In this document: piece by piece, positions 57,848 to 64,000 of the stretch
How the letters are laid out: the number at the start of each line of letters is the position of its first letter
Position numbering within the stretch: position 1 is the stretch's first letter
Assembly (NCBI RefSeq): GCF_900108055.1
Contig: NZ_FNWJ01000002.1
Coordinates: 10,382 to 74,381, forward strand
Length of the DNA: 64,000 nucleotides
Direction of reading: 5' to 3'
From: Thermoleophilum album
GTDB lineage: Bacteria; Actinomycetota; Thermoleophilia; Solirubrobacterales; Thermoleophilaceae
Notes under the pieces: generated by a model
The model's input: only the letters and a program-made list of their open reading frames with translations
The model's database searches: none
Told to the model about the DNA's origin: nothing
Made by a program: the position numbers and the translations under genes

Positions 57848-58282
57848 ATGCGGACTTACATGGCCAACAAGCAGACGCGCGAGCGGCGCTGGTACGTGAT
57901 CGACGCCAGCGGCAAGACACTCGGCCGCCTCGCGACCCAGATCGCCGACATCCTGCGGGGTAAGCGCAAGCCCGAGTACACCCCGCACGTCGACGTCGGC
58001 GACTTCGTGATCGTCGTCAACGCCGAGAAGGTCGCGGTCACCGGGCGCAAGCGCGAGCAGAAGATCTACTACCGCCACTCCGGTTACCCGGGCGGTCTGC
58101 GCCAGCGCACGCTCGCCGAGCAGCTCGAGCAGCAGCCCGAGGAAGTCATCCGCCTGGCAGTGCGGGGGATGTTGCCGCGCAATCGGCTGGCCCGGCAGCA
58201 GCTTCGCAAGCTCAAGATTTACCGCGGTCCGGAACACCCGCACGAGGCGCAGCGTCCGGAGCCCTTGGAGGTCGAAGCATGA
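57848..58282 (+). CDS. rplM: Large ribosomal subunit protein L13 (uL13)
   Basis: A 144-residue ribosomal protein. Starts at the ATG at 57848 ([20 protein letters not shown]), then [79 protein letters not shown] and [13 protein letters not shown], all standard. Its stop overlaps the rpsI ATG by 4 bases, the conserved rplM-rpsI pair. Confidence 0.97.
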   Translation: MRTYMANKQTRERRWYVIDASGKTLGRLATQIADILRGKRKPEYTPHVDVGDFVIVVNAEKVAVTGRKREQKIYYRHSGYPGGLRQRTLAEQLEQQPEEVIRLAVRGMLPRNRLARQQLRKLKIYRGPEHPHEAQRPEPLEVEA

Positions 58283-59106
58283 GCGAGGAGCAGCGCGACG
58301 CAAACGGCGCGGAGCAGGATCGTCGGCAAGCGGCCGACGATGCGCGCTCCGTCGAGCCGGAGGGCCGGCACGCAGATCGCGCCGACGAGGCAAGCACCCC
58401 GCCGGAGGCGGTAGCCAAGGAGCGCCCGAAGCCCGGCGCGAAGCGCAAGCGGAAGAAGAGCGCCGAGGACGAGCCCCCGGCCCCGGAGGAGATTCCGGGA
58501 GCGCACCTCGAGCCGGATCTGGTGCTCGAGACCGAGCGTGCCGAGGGTGACGAGGACGAGGACGACTTCTCGGCGATCCTCGAGCGCGTACGGGAGCAGA
58601 CAGGAGAGACCGAGATCGAGGCTGAAGCGGAGGCCGAGGTCGAGGAGCTCGAGGCTGAGCCGGAAAGCGTCGAAGAGACGGCGTCAGAGCGCCGCGAACG
58701 AGTTTTCGACCTGGCGCGTGGCGCCCGCTACCAAGCGACCGGTAAGCGCAAGACGGCGGTGGCACGCGTCCTCGTTAGACCCGGTTCAGGGCGGTGGTAC
58801 CTGAACGGTCGCCGGCTCGAGGATTACCTGCCGCGAGTCAAGCTCCAGAAGGTCGTGCGCCAGCCGCTCCAGGTGCTTGGTCTCGAGGGACGGGTCGACG
58901 TCGTCGTCAAGGTCAGAGGCGGCGGCGTGTCCGCTCAGGCGGGGGCGATTCGCCACGGTCTCGCGCGGGCGCTGGCGGGCGCTGACCCTGCGCTTCGACC
59001 GGAGCTCAAGCGCCGAGGCTTCTTGACGCGCGACGCCCGCGAGGTCGAACGCAAGAAGGCGGGCCTCAAGAAGGCGCGCAAGCGTCCGCAGTTCTCGAAG
59101 CGCTGA
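58279..59106 (+). CDS. rpsI: Small ribosomal subunit protein S9 (uS9) with a long N-terminal extension
   Basis: The last 128 residues are ordinary S9: [80 protein letters not shown] and the C-terminal [19 protein letters not shown] that reaches the P site. The first 146 residues are extra: a mixed-charge stretch with a basic patch ([15 protein letters not shown]), then a very acidic part (about residues 85-140, [16 protein letters not shown]). The ATG at 58279 overlaps rplM and no internal start with a ribosome site is obvious, so the extension is probably made. S9 is normally about 130-170 residues; this is 275. Confidence 0.95.
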   Translation: MSEEQRDANGAEQDRRQAADDARSVEPEGRHADRADEASTPPEAVAKERPKPGAKRKRKKSAEDEPPAPEEIPGAHLEPDLVLETERAEGDEDEDDFSAILERVREQTGETEIEAEAEAEVEELEAEPESVEETASERRERVFDLARGARYQATGKRKTAVARVLVRPGSGRWYLNGRRLEDYLPRVKLQKVVRQPLQVLGLEGRVDVVVKVRGGGVSAQAGAIRHGLARALAGADPALRPELKRRGFLTRDAREVERKKAGLKKARKRPQFSKR

Positions 59107-59113
59107 CGTCGCG

Positions 59114-60538
59114 GTGGCGATGCCGGCGCGCACGCCCGGGCTCGGCACCGGCGAGACTGGTCGCTTGTTCGGCACGGACGGGGTACGCGGTGTCGCCGGA
59201 GCGACGCTGACCGCCGAGCTGGCGCTGGCGCTCGGTCGGGCACTGGTCGAGGTCCACGGTGGGCGCCCCCGGGTGTTGATCGCGCGCGACACACGCAGCT
59301 CCGGACCGATGCTGGAAGCCGCGCTGGCCGCCGGCATCGCGGCCGCCGGCGGCGACGCTCTACTCGCCGGCGTGCTCCCGACACCGGCCGCCGCCCTCGT
59401 CGCACCAAGGCTCGGGCTGGAGTTCGGCGCCGTGATCTCCGCCTCCCACAACCCCTGGCAGGACAACGGAATCAAGTTCCTGGGATCCGACGGGACGAAG
59501 ATCCCCGACAACCTTGAGCGGGAAATCGAACGGGCGCTGGCGACGTACGGCGCGGAGTCAGCGGCGACGAGGCGTGAGGCCGCCGATCGTAAGGCCGCCG
59601 AGGGCGCTGAGGAGAGCGCTGAGAGCGCGAACCGCACGTTTGGCGCGGTCGAGGCGCTGCACGGCGCGCAAGGCGACTACCTGCGTCTACTCGAGGCCCG
59701 TTTCTGCGACCTCGACCTTTCGGGCAAGCGGGTAGCCCTCGACTGTGCCAACGGGGCGACGTGGGAGACCGCGCCGACGATCTTCCGCAGGCTCGGTGCC
59801 GAAGTGGTCGAGCTGGGCTGCGAACCGGACGGTCGCAACATCAACCGCGACTGCGGCTCGACCGCCCCAGCGAAGCTCGTTGCGGCGGTGAAGTCGCAGC
59901 GTTGCGACCTCGGCTTCGCCTTCGACGGTGACGGTGACCGGGTGGTCGCGGTCGATCGCGCCGGCCGCGTCCACGACGGTGACGATTTGCTGGCGATCAT
60001 CGCTCCGGCACTGAAGGAACGCGGTGCTCTCCGCGGCAACGGCGTGGCAGTGACCGTGATGACCAACTACGGCTTCCATCGGGAGATGCGCAGACGCGGC
60101 ATAGAGGTCGCCGTGACGCCGGTCGGCGATCGCCACGTTCAGGCCGAGCTAGCTCGGCGGGACTGGGTGCTCGGGGGCGAGCAATCCGGTCACATCATCG
60201 ACCGCCGGTTCGCACCGACCGGCGACGGGGTGGCGTCGGCGCTGCTTCTGCTCGAGTCGCTGGCAGGGCGCGACCTCGCCGACGGCGAACCGTTTTCCCG
60301 GATGCCGCAAACGCTCTTGAACGTCCCTGTGCGGGATCGCGACGGAGTGAGCTCGAACGGTCGCGTGCGCGCCGCGATCGAAGCGCACGAGCGGGCGCTG
60401 GCCGGAGAGGGGCGTGTGCTCGTGCGGCCCTCGGGGACTGAGCAGCTTGTGCGCGTAATGGTCGAAGCGCCCGATCCGGAGCGTTGCGAACGGATCGCTA
60501 ACGAGCTGGCGCAGGTAGTAGCGGCGGAGCTAGGCTGA
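59114..60538 (+). CDS. glmM: Phosphoglucosamine mutase GlmM
   Basis: Interconverts glucosamine-6-phosphate and glucosamine-1-phosphate for peptidoglycan precursor synthesis. 474 residues: RLFGTDGVRGVAGATLTAEL, the phosphoserine loop AVISASHNPWQDNGIKFLGS, metal site FAFDGDGDRVVAVDRAGRVH, substrate loop LGGEQSGHIIDRR and phosphate site RPSGTEQLVRVMVE. A 25-residue Ala/Glu-rich insert sits near residues 150-180 (RKAAEGAEESAES). Start is the GTG at 59114, with an ATG two codons later. Confidence 0.95.
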   Translation: MAMPARTPGLGTGETGRLFGTDGVRGVAGATLTAELALALGRALVEVHGGRPRVLIARDTRSSGPMLEAALAAGIAAAGGDALLAGVLPTPAAALVAPRLGLEFGAVISASHNPWQDNGIKFLGSDGTKIPDNLEREIERALATYGAESAATRREAADRKAAEGAEESAESANRTFGAVEALHGAQGDYLRLLEARFCDLDLSGKRVALDCANGATWETAPTIFRRLGAEVVELGCEPDGRNINRDCGSTAPAKLVAAVKSQRCDLGFAFDGDGDRVVAVDRAGRVHDGDDLLAIIAPALKERGALRGNGVAVTVMTNYGFHREMRRRGIEVAVTPVGDRHVQAELARRDWVLGGEQSGHIIDRRFAPTGDGVASALLLLESLAGRDLADGEPFSRMPQTLLNVPVRDRDGVSSNGRVRAAIEAHERALAGEGRVLVRPSGTEQLVRVMVEAPDPERCERIANELAQVVAAELG

Positions 60539-60545
60539 CCGTTCC

Positions 60546-62447
60546 GTGTGCGGCATCGTCGGCTACACGGGCCGCCGCTCCTGTCGCGAGCTGTTGCTGC
60601 GCGGGCTGGAGCGGCTCGAATACCGCGGCTATGACTCCGCCGGGCTAGCCCTGCTGCACGATGACGGGCGCGTAGAGACGATCCACGCGGTCGGCAACCT
60701 CTCGCGTCTGCGAGCGGCAGTCGCAGCCGCCGCGGGCTCCGCGGGGGGCGAGGCGGAGAGCGAGGCGCTCGACGCCGGCGAGGGGCGCACGCCGGATGAC
60801 GACGCAACGGCCGCGCACACCGGCATCGGTCACACCCGTTGGGCGACGCACGGACGCGTCAGCGAAGAGAACGCGCACCCGCACTGCGACCCAGAGGGAC
60901 GGGTCCACATCGTCCTCAACGGGATCGTCGAGAACTGGGCCGAGCTGCGCACACGCCTCGAGGCGCGGGGCAACGTCTTCCGGTCGGAGACCGATGCGGA
61001 GGTCGTCGCGCACCTGATCGCTCTGCACCTCGACCAGGGAGACCCGGTCGAAGCGGTGCGCCGCGCGTACCGTGAGCTACGCGGCCACTACGCGTTCGTG
61101 GCGCTGTTCGCAGGTCGCCCGGGCTTGCTCGTGGCAGCGCGCAAGGAGTGCCCACTGGTAGTGGGGCTCGGTGAGGGTGAGACCTTCCTGGCTTCCGCGA
61201 TCCCTGCGTTCTTGCGGCACACCCGGCGCATCCAGCTGGTGGAAGACGACGAGATCGTGGTCGTGACGCCGCAGGGAGCGCGCTTTGAGCGCGTAGCCGG
61301 GGCGCTCGTGGAGCGAGAGGTGCGGCTCGTCGATTGGGACGAAGACGTCGCCGAAAAAGGTGGCTACGAGACCTTCATGCTCAAGGAGATCTACGAGCAA
61401 CCGGCGGCGATCAAGGAAACGATCGTCGATCGCCTATCCGACGGCATCGCTTTGTCGGAGCTCGGCTTGACGGCGGAAGAAGCGCGGCGCCTGCGGCGTG
61501 TTGTGATCGTGGGCTGCGGGACCTCCTACCACGCCGGTCTGGTGGGCCGCTACGCGATCGAGCGGTGGGCGCGTGTGCCGGTTGAGATGGAGATCGCGTC
61601 GGAGTTTCGCTACCGGGATCCAGTTCTCGACGCTGCCGACCTCGTGCTAGCGATCACGCAGTCCGGGGAGACTGCCGACACCTTGGCCGCGATGCGGCTC
61701 GCACGCGAGCGTGGCGCACGGGTGATTGCCGTCACCAACGTCATGGGCAGCCAGGCGACACGCGAGGCCGACGGGGTCTTGTACACCCGCGCCGGCCTCG
61801 AGATCGGTGTGGCGGCGACCAAGACCTTCGTCGCCCAGGTCGCGGTGATGCTGCTCCTCGGGCTGTGGCTGGGCGAGGCCCGCGGCACGCTGTCTTCGAC
61901 CGAACGCGACCGCCTGATCACCGAGCTCCGGGCGTTGCCCGACGCGGTCCGCGAGACCATCGAGCGCGTCCGCGAGCCGGTACGTGCGATCGCTGAGCAC
62001 TGGCAGAGTGCCGGTTTCTTCCTCTACTTGGGTCGCCATATCGGCCTGCCCGTGTGCCTCGAGGGCGCCCTCAAGCTCAAGGAGATCTCGTACGTACCGA
62101 CCGACGCCTACGCGGCCGGCGAGATGAAGCATGGGCCGATCGCCCTGCTCGACGAGCGCACACCGGTGGTCTGTGTTGCCTGCGACTCGCCGGTGCTCGA
62201 GAAAGTGCTGTCCAACATCGCCGAGGTACGTGCCCGCGGGGCGCATGTCGTTGCGGTCGCAACGGAAGGGCGCAAAGAGGTGGCGGAGCACGCCGAGGAG
62301 GTGATCTACGTTCCCCGCACCGACTGGATGCTGCAGCCGATCCCGGCGATCGTGCCGCTCCAACTGCTTGCCTACGAGATCGCGAGGCTGCGCGGCCTCA
62401 ACGTCGACCAGCCCCGCAACCTCGCGAAGACGGTGACCGTCGAGTGA
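60546..62447 (+). CDS. glmS: Glutamine-fructose-6-phosphate aminotransferase GlmS
   Basis: Makes glucosamine-6-phosphate, the substrate of GlmM, from fructose-6-phosphate and glutamine. The GTG at 60546 puts the catalytic Cys at position 2 (CGIVGYTGRRSCRELLL). Also ERLEYRGYDSAGLALL, HTRWATHGRVSEENAHPH, then isomerase SIS domains (VGCGTSYHAGLVGRYAIERW; ITQSGETADTLAAMRLAR; ALKLKEISYVPTDAYAAGEM) and C-terminal LNVDQPRNLAKTVTVE. An insert of about 35 Ala/Gly/Glu/Asp residues separates NLSRLRAAVAA from the HTRWATHG block. No glmS ribozyme-like leader fits the 7-base gap upstream. Confidence 0.95.
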   Translation: MCGIVGYTGRRSCRELLLRGLERLEYRGYDSAGLALLHDDGRVETIHAVGNLSRLRAAVAAAAGSAGGEAESEALDAGEGRTPDDDATAAHTGIGHTRWATHGRVSEENAHPHCDPEGRVHIVLNGIVENWAELRTRLEARGNVFRSETDAEVVAHLIALHLDQGDPVEAVRRAYRELRGHYAFVALFAGRPGLLVAARKECPLVVGLGEGETFLASAIPAFLRHTRRIQLVEDDEIVVVTPQGARFERVAGALVEREVRLVDWDEDVAEKGGYETFMLKEIYEQPAAIKETIVDRLSDGIALSELGLTAEEARRLRRVVIVGCGTSYHAGLVGRYAIERWARVPVEMEIASEFRYRDPVLDAADLVLAITQSGETADTLAAMRLARERGARVIAVTNVMGSQATREADGVLYTRAGLEIGVAATKTFVAQVAVMLLLGLWLGEARGTLSSTERDRLITELRALPDAVRETIERVREPVRAIAEHWQSAGFFLYLGRHIGLPVCLEGALKLKEISYVPTDAYAAGEMKHGPIALLDERTPVVCVACDSPVLEKVLSNIAEVRARGAHVVAVATEGRKEVAEHAEEVIYVPRTDWMLQPIPAIVPLQLLAYEIARLRGLNVDQPRNLAKTVTVE

Positions 62448-62845
62448 TCGACGCGGTGGCGCTCGGCGTCGGCATCGACGTGCTCGAGATCCGGCGCCTG
62501 GAGCGTGCTCTGGCGCGCACGCCACGGCTTGAGGAGCGGCTCTTCAGTCCCGCCGAGCGCGCCTACGCGCGCCGTCGCGCACGGCCAGCGCGACACCTGG
62601 CGGCACGCTTCTGCGCGAAGGAGGCAGTCGCCAAGGCCCTCGGACTGGGTGGTCTCGCGTTTACGGAGGTCGAGGTCGCTGCGACTGGCGCAGCGCCAGA
62701 GGTACGTCTGCGTGGCGCCGCCGCGGAGCGCGCACGCGAGCTCGGGGTGGAGCCCTTGATATCGCTCACGCACGGCGACGAAGTCGCCGCCGCGGTCTGT
62801 GTGCTGCGGCCGTGCAGTGGCAGCGGGAGCGGGAGCCTGCGGTGA
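62444..62845 (+). CDS. acpS: Holo-[acyl-carrier-protein] synthase AcpS
   Basis: Transfers phosphopantetheine from CoA to acyl carrier protein. 133 residues from the GTG at 62444 (4-base overlap with glmS). Motifs: LGVGIDVLEIRRLERAL with the metal-binding Asp, LFSPAERAYAR, HLAARFCAKEAVAKALGLGG with the catalytic-site Glu and Lys, and PLISLTHGDEVAAAVCVL. Tail is a short Gly/Ser run (SGSGSGS). Confidence 0.95.
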   Translation: MIDAVALGVGIDVLEIRRLERALARTPRLEERLFSPAERAYARRRARPARHLAARFCAKEAVAKALGLGGLAFTEVEVAATGAAPEVRLRGAAAERARELGVEPLISLTHGDEVAAAVCVLRPCSGSGSGSLR

Positions 62846-64000
62846 GTCCCCTCGGCGACGGCCAGGCGAGCAGCGACGGCCAGGCGAGCAGCGACGGCTC
62901 TCTGCCGAGATGGTTGCGGCCCCTCTACGAGGCCGAGGAGATGCGCGCCGCCGACGCATACACGATCGAGCAGGTCTCGGTGCCCTCGCTCGAACTGATG
63001 GAGCGAGCGGGGACGGGGTTGGCACGGGTCTGCGCGGAGCGCGCGCATCGCGATCCGATCGTGGTCGTCATCGGCAAGGGCAACAACGCCGGCGATGGCC
63101 TTGTCTGCGCACGCCACTTGCGCGCCGAGGGCCGCGAGGTGGAGGTTCTGGCGCTGTTTGCGCCGGAGGAGCTGTCGGGCGATGCCCGCACCAATCTTGA
63201 ACGGCTGCCTGGTGACCGGCCAAAGCCGTTCGCGCGAGAGCGGTTGGAGGGGGCGGCGCTGATCTGCGACGCCCTCCTCGGTACCGGCGCACGGGGCGCT
63301 CCGCGGCCCCCGTTCGATGCCGCGATCGCGGCGATCAACGACAGCGGCGCGCCGATCGTGGCCTGCGACATTCCCTCCGGTGTCGACGCGACCACGGGTG
63401 AAGTCCCGGGGGCCGCCGTGCGTGCGCACGCCACCGCCACCTTCCACGCGTCGAAGGTCGGTCTGCACGTCCGCCCTGGCGCTGAGCACGCGGGCGAGGT
63501 CGTGGAGATCGAGATCGGGATTGCCCGCGATGCGCCGCGGCCGCGGCGCTGCGGGCTGATCAGCGAAGAGGTGGCGCGCCTCTATCCGCCACGCTCGCGC
63601 TACGGCCACAAGTTCCGCACTGGCTTCGTGCTGGTGGTTGGCGGTTCCGTAGGGCTGACGGGTGCGCCCGCGCTTGCCGCGTTGGCTGCGCAACGGGCGG
63701 GCGCCGGTTACGTGCAGCTCGCCCTGCCAGCATCGGTGCGCGACGTCGTCGACGCGCGCCTTTTGGAGCAGATGTGTCTCGCCTTCCCGGAACGCGACGG
63801 CACGCACGACCCCGTATCGGTCGAGCGTTTGGGCGAGCTCGCGGCGCGGGTCGGTTGCGTCGCGCTCGGCCCGGGGCTCGGTCGCACCGAGGCGGCGATC
63901 GCCTTCGCCCGGGCGGCCGCCGCGGCGCTCCCAGTCCCGATCGTGCTCGACGCCGACGGGCTCGGCGCCCACGCCGGCGAGCTCGAGCTGCTGGCGACCC
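62842..64000 (+). CDS. nnr: Bifunctional NAD(P)H-hydrate epimerase/dehydratase (Nnr), truncated by window end
   Basis: Repairs hydrated NAD(P)H. Starts at the GTG at 62842, overlapping acpS by 4 bases, and is open to the right edge (386 codons visible). Epimerase (YjeF N) domain: LYEAEEMRAADAYTIEQV, VVIGKGNNAGDGLVCARHLR, ALICDALLGTGARG, VACDIPSGVDATTGEVPG. Dehydratase (CARKD) domain begins LYPPRSRYGHKFRTGFVLVV with GGSVGLTGAPALAALAAQRA, then VALGPGLGRTE and VLDADGLGAHA. An 18-bp duplication makes the N-terminal GQASSDGQASSDG. Confidence 0.95.
   Translation, partial: MSPLGDGQASSDGQASSDGSLPRWLRPLYEAEEMRAADAYTIEQVSVPSLELMERAGTGLARVCAERAHRDPIVVVIGKGNNAGDGLVCARHLRAEGREVEVLALFAPEELSGDARTNLERLPGDRPKPFARERLEGAALICDALLGTGARGAPRPPFDAAIAAINDSGAPIVACDIPSGVDATTGEVPGAAVRAHATATFHASKVGLHVRPGAEHAGEVVEIEIGIARDAPRPRRCGLISEEVARLYPPRSRYGHKFRTGFVLVVGGSVGLTGAPALAALAAQRAGAGYVQLALPASVRDVVDARLLEQMCLAFPERDGTHDPVSVERLGELAARVGCVALGPGLGRTEAAIAFARAAAAALPVPIVLDADGLGAHAGELELLAT
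62857..62897. repeat. 18-bp duplication at the nnr 5' end
   Basis: GACGGCCAGGCGAGCAGC occurs at 62857-62874 and 62875-62892, followed by GACGG. It encodes a repeated DGQASS ahead of the epimerase domain. Confidence 0.9.

Overview
The window is very GC-rich and mostly coding. GTG starts are frequent and many genes overlap by 4 bases (ATGA or GTGA). Gene content points to Actinomycetota, most likely the Thermoleophilia/Solirubrobacterales branch: a CBS-less GuaB3-type IMP dehydrogenase next to guaA, the order rplM-rpsI-glmM-glmS-acpS-nnr, and cobalamin genes. That placement is inference from gene content; there is no rRNA or tRNA gene in the window.

Layout. 1-7732 (minus): a defence operon, hsdM - MNT nucleotidyltransferase - truncated HepT - hsdS - kwaA - kwaB - hsdR, every junction overlapping. 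A two-gene Kiwa-like system sits inside a type I restriction-modification operon, and a decayed MNT/HEPN toxin-antitoxin cassette sits at the hsdM/hsdS junction. 7733-8503: no gene, the likely promoter region of that operon. 8504-11747 (minus): cobQ, cobD and a small membrane protein. 11781-15947 (minus): a DUF3800 protein, then two paralogous secreted HEYGHH metalloprotease-like proteins bracketing a RES/Xre toxin-antitoxin pair. 16003-17768 (minus): an ABC-2 exporter. 17846-20757 (plus): a BluB-CobT fusion and cobS, the lower-ligand branch of B12 synthesis. 20860-28580: a cyclic-di-GMP protein (GAF-GAF-GGDEF-GAF-HD-GYP), a hypothetical protein, and three type IV/II prepilin-like proteins.

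28750-41678 (mainly minus): DUF1802, a 3-hydroxyisobutyrate-dehydrogenase-family oxidoreductase, hydantoinase/oxoprolinase A and B, a Cys/His protein, a flavin reductase, nadB, a plus-strand acetylpolyamine amidohydrolase/HDAC-like gene, a GT4 glycosyltransferase and asparagine synthase. 41792-46805 (plus): an Flp-type pilin, rph, rdgB, a CDF metal transporter, and a tandemly duplicated membrane-GGDEF gene interrupted by a single-base frameshift. 46814-64000: small proteins, tldD/tldE, HU, pyrF, a D,D-carboxypeptidase, a PfkB kinase, guaB3, guaA, a GlsB-like protein, rplM, rpsI with a long acidic N-terminal extension, glmM, glmS, acpS, and the start of nnr, which runs off the right edge.

Two themes cut across the annotation. 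Short tandem repeats of 15-30 bp recur at the ends of genes, usually in multiples of 3 when inside frames, and seem to generate low-complexity tails. Core enzymes also carry low-complexity inserts. The main candidate for an undescribed system is the Kiwa/type I R-M composite operon with its toxin-antitoxin scar.
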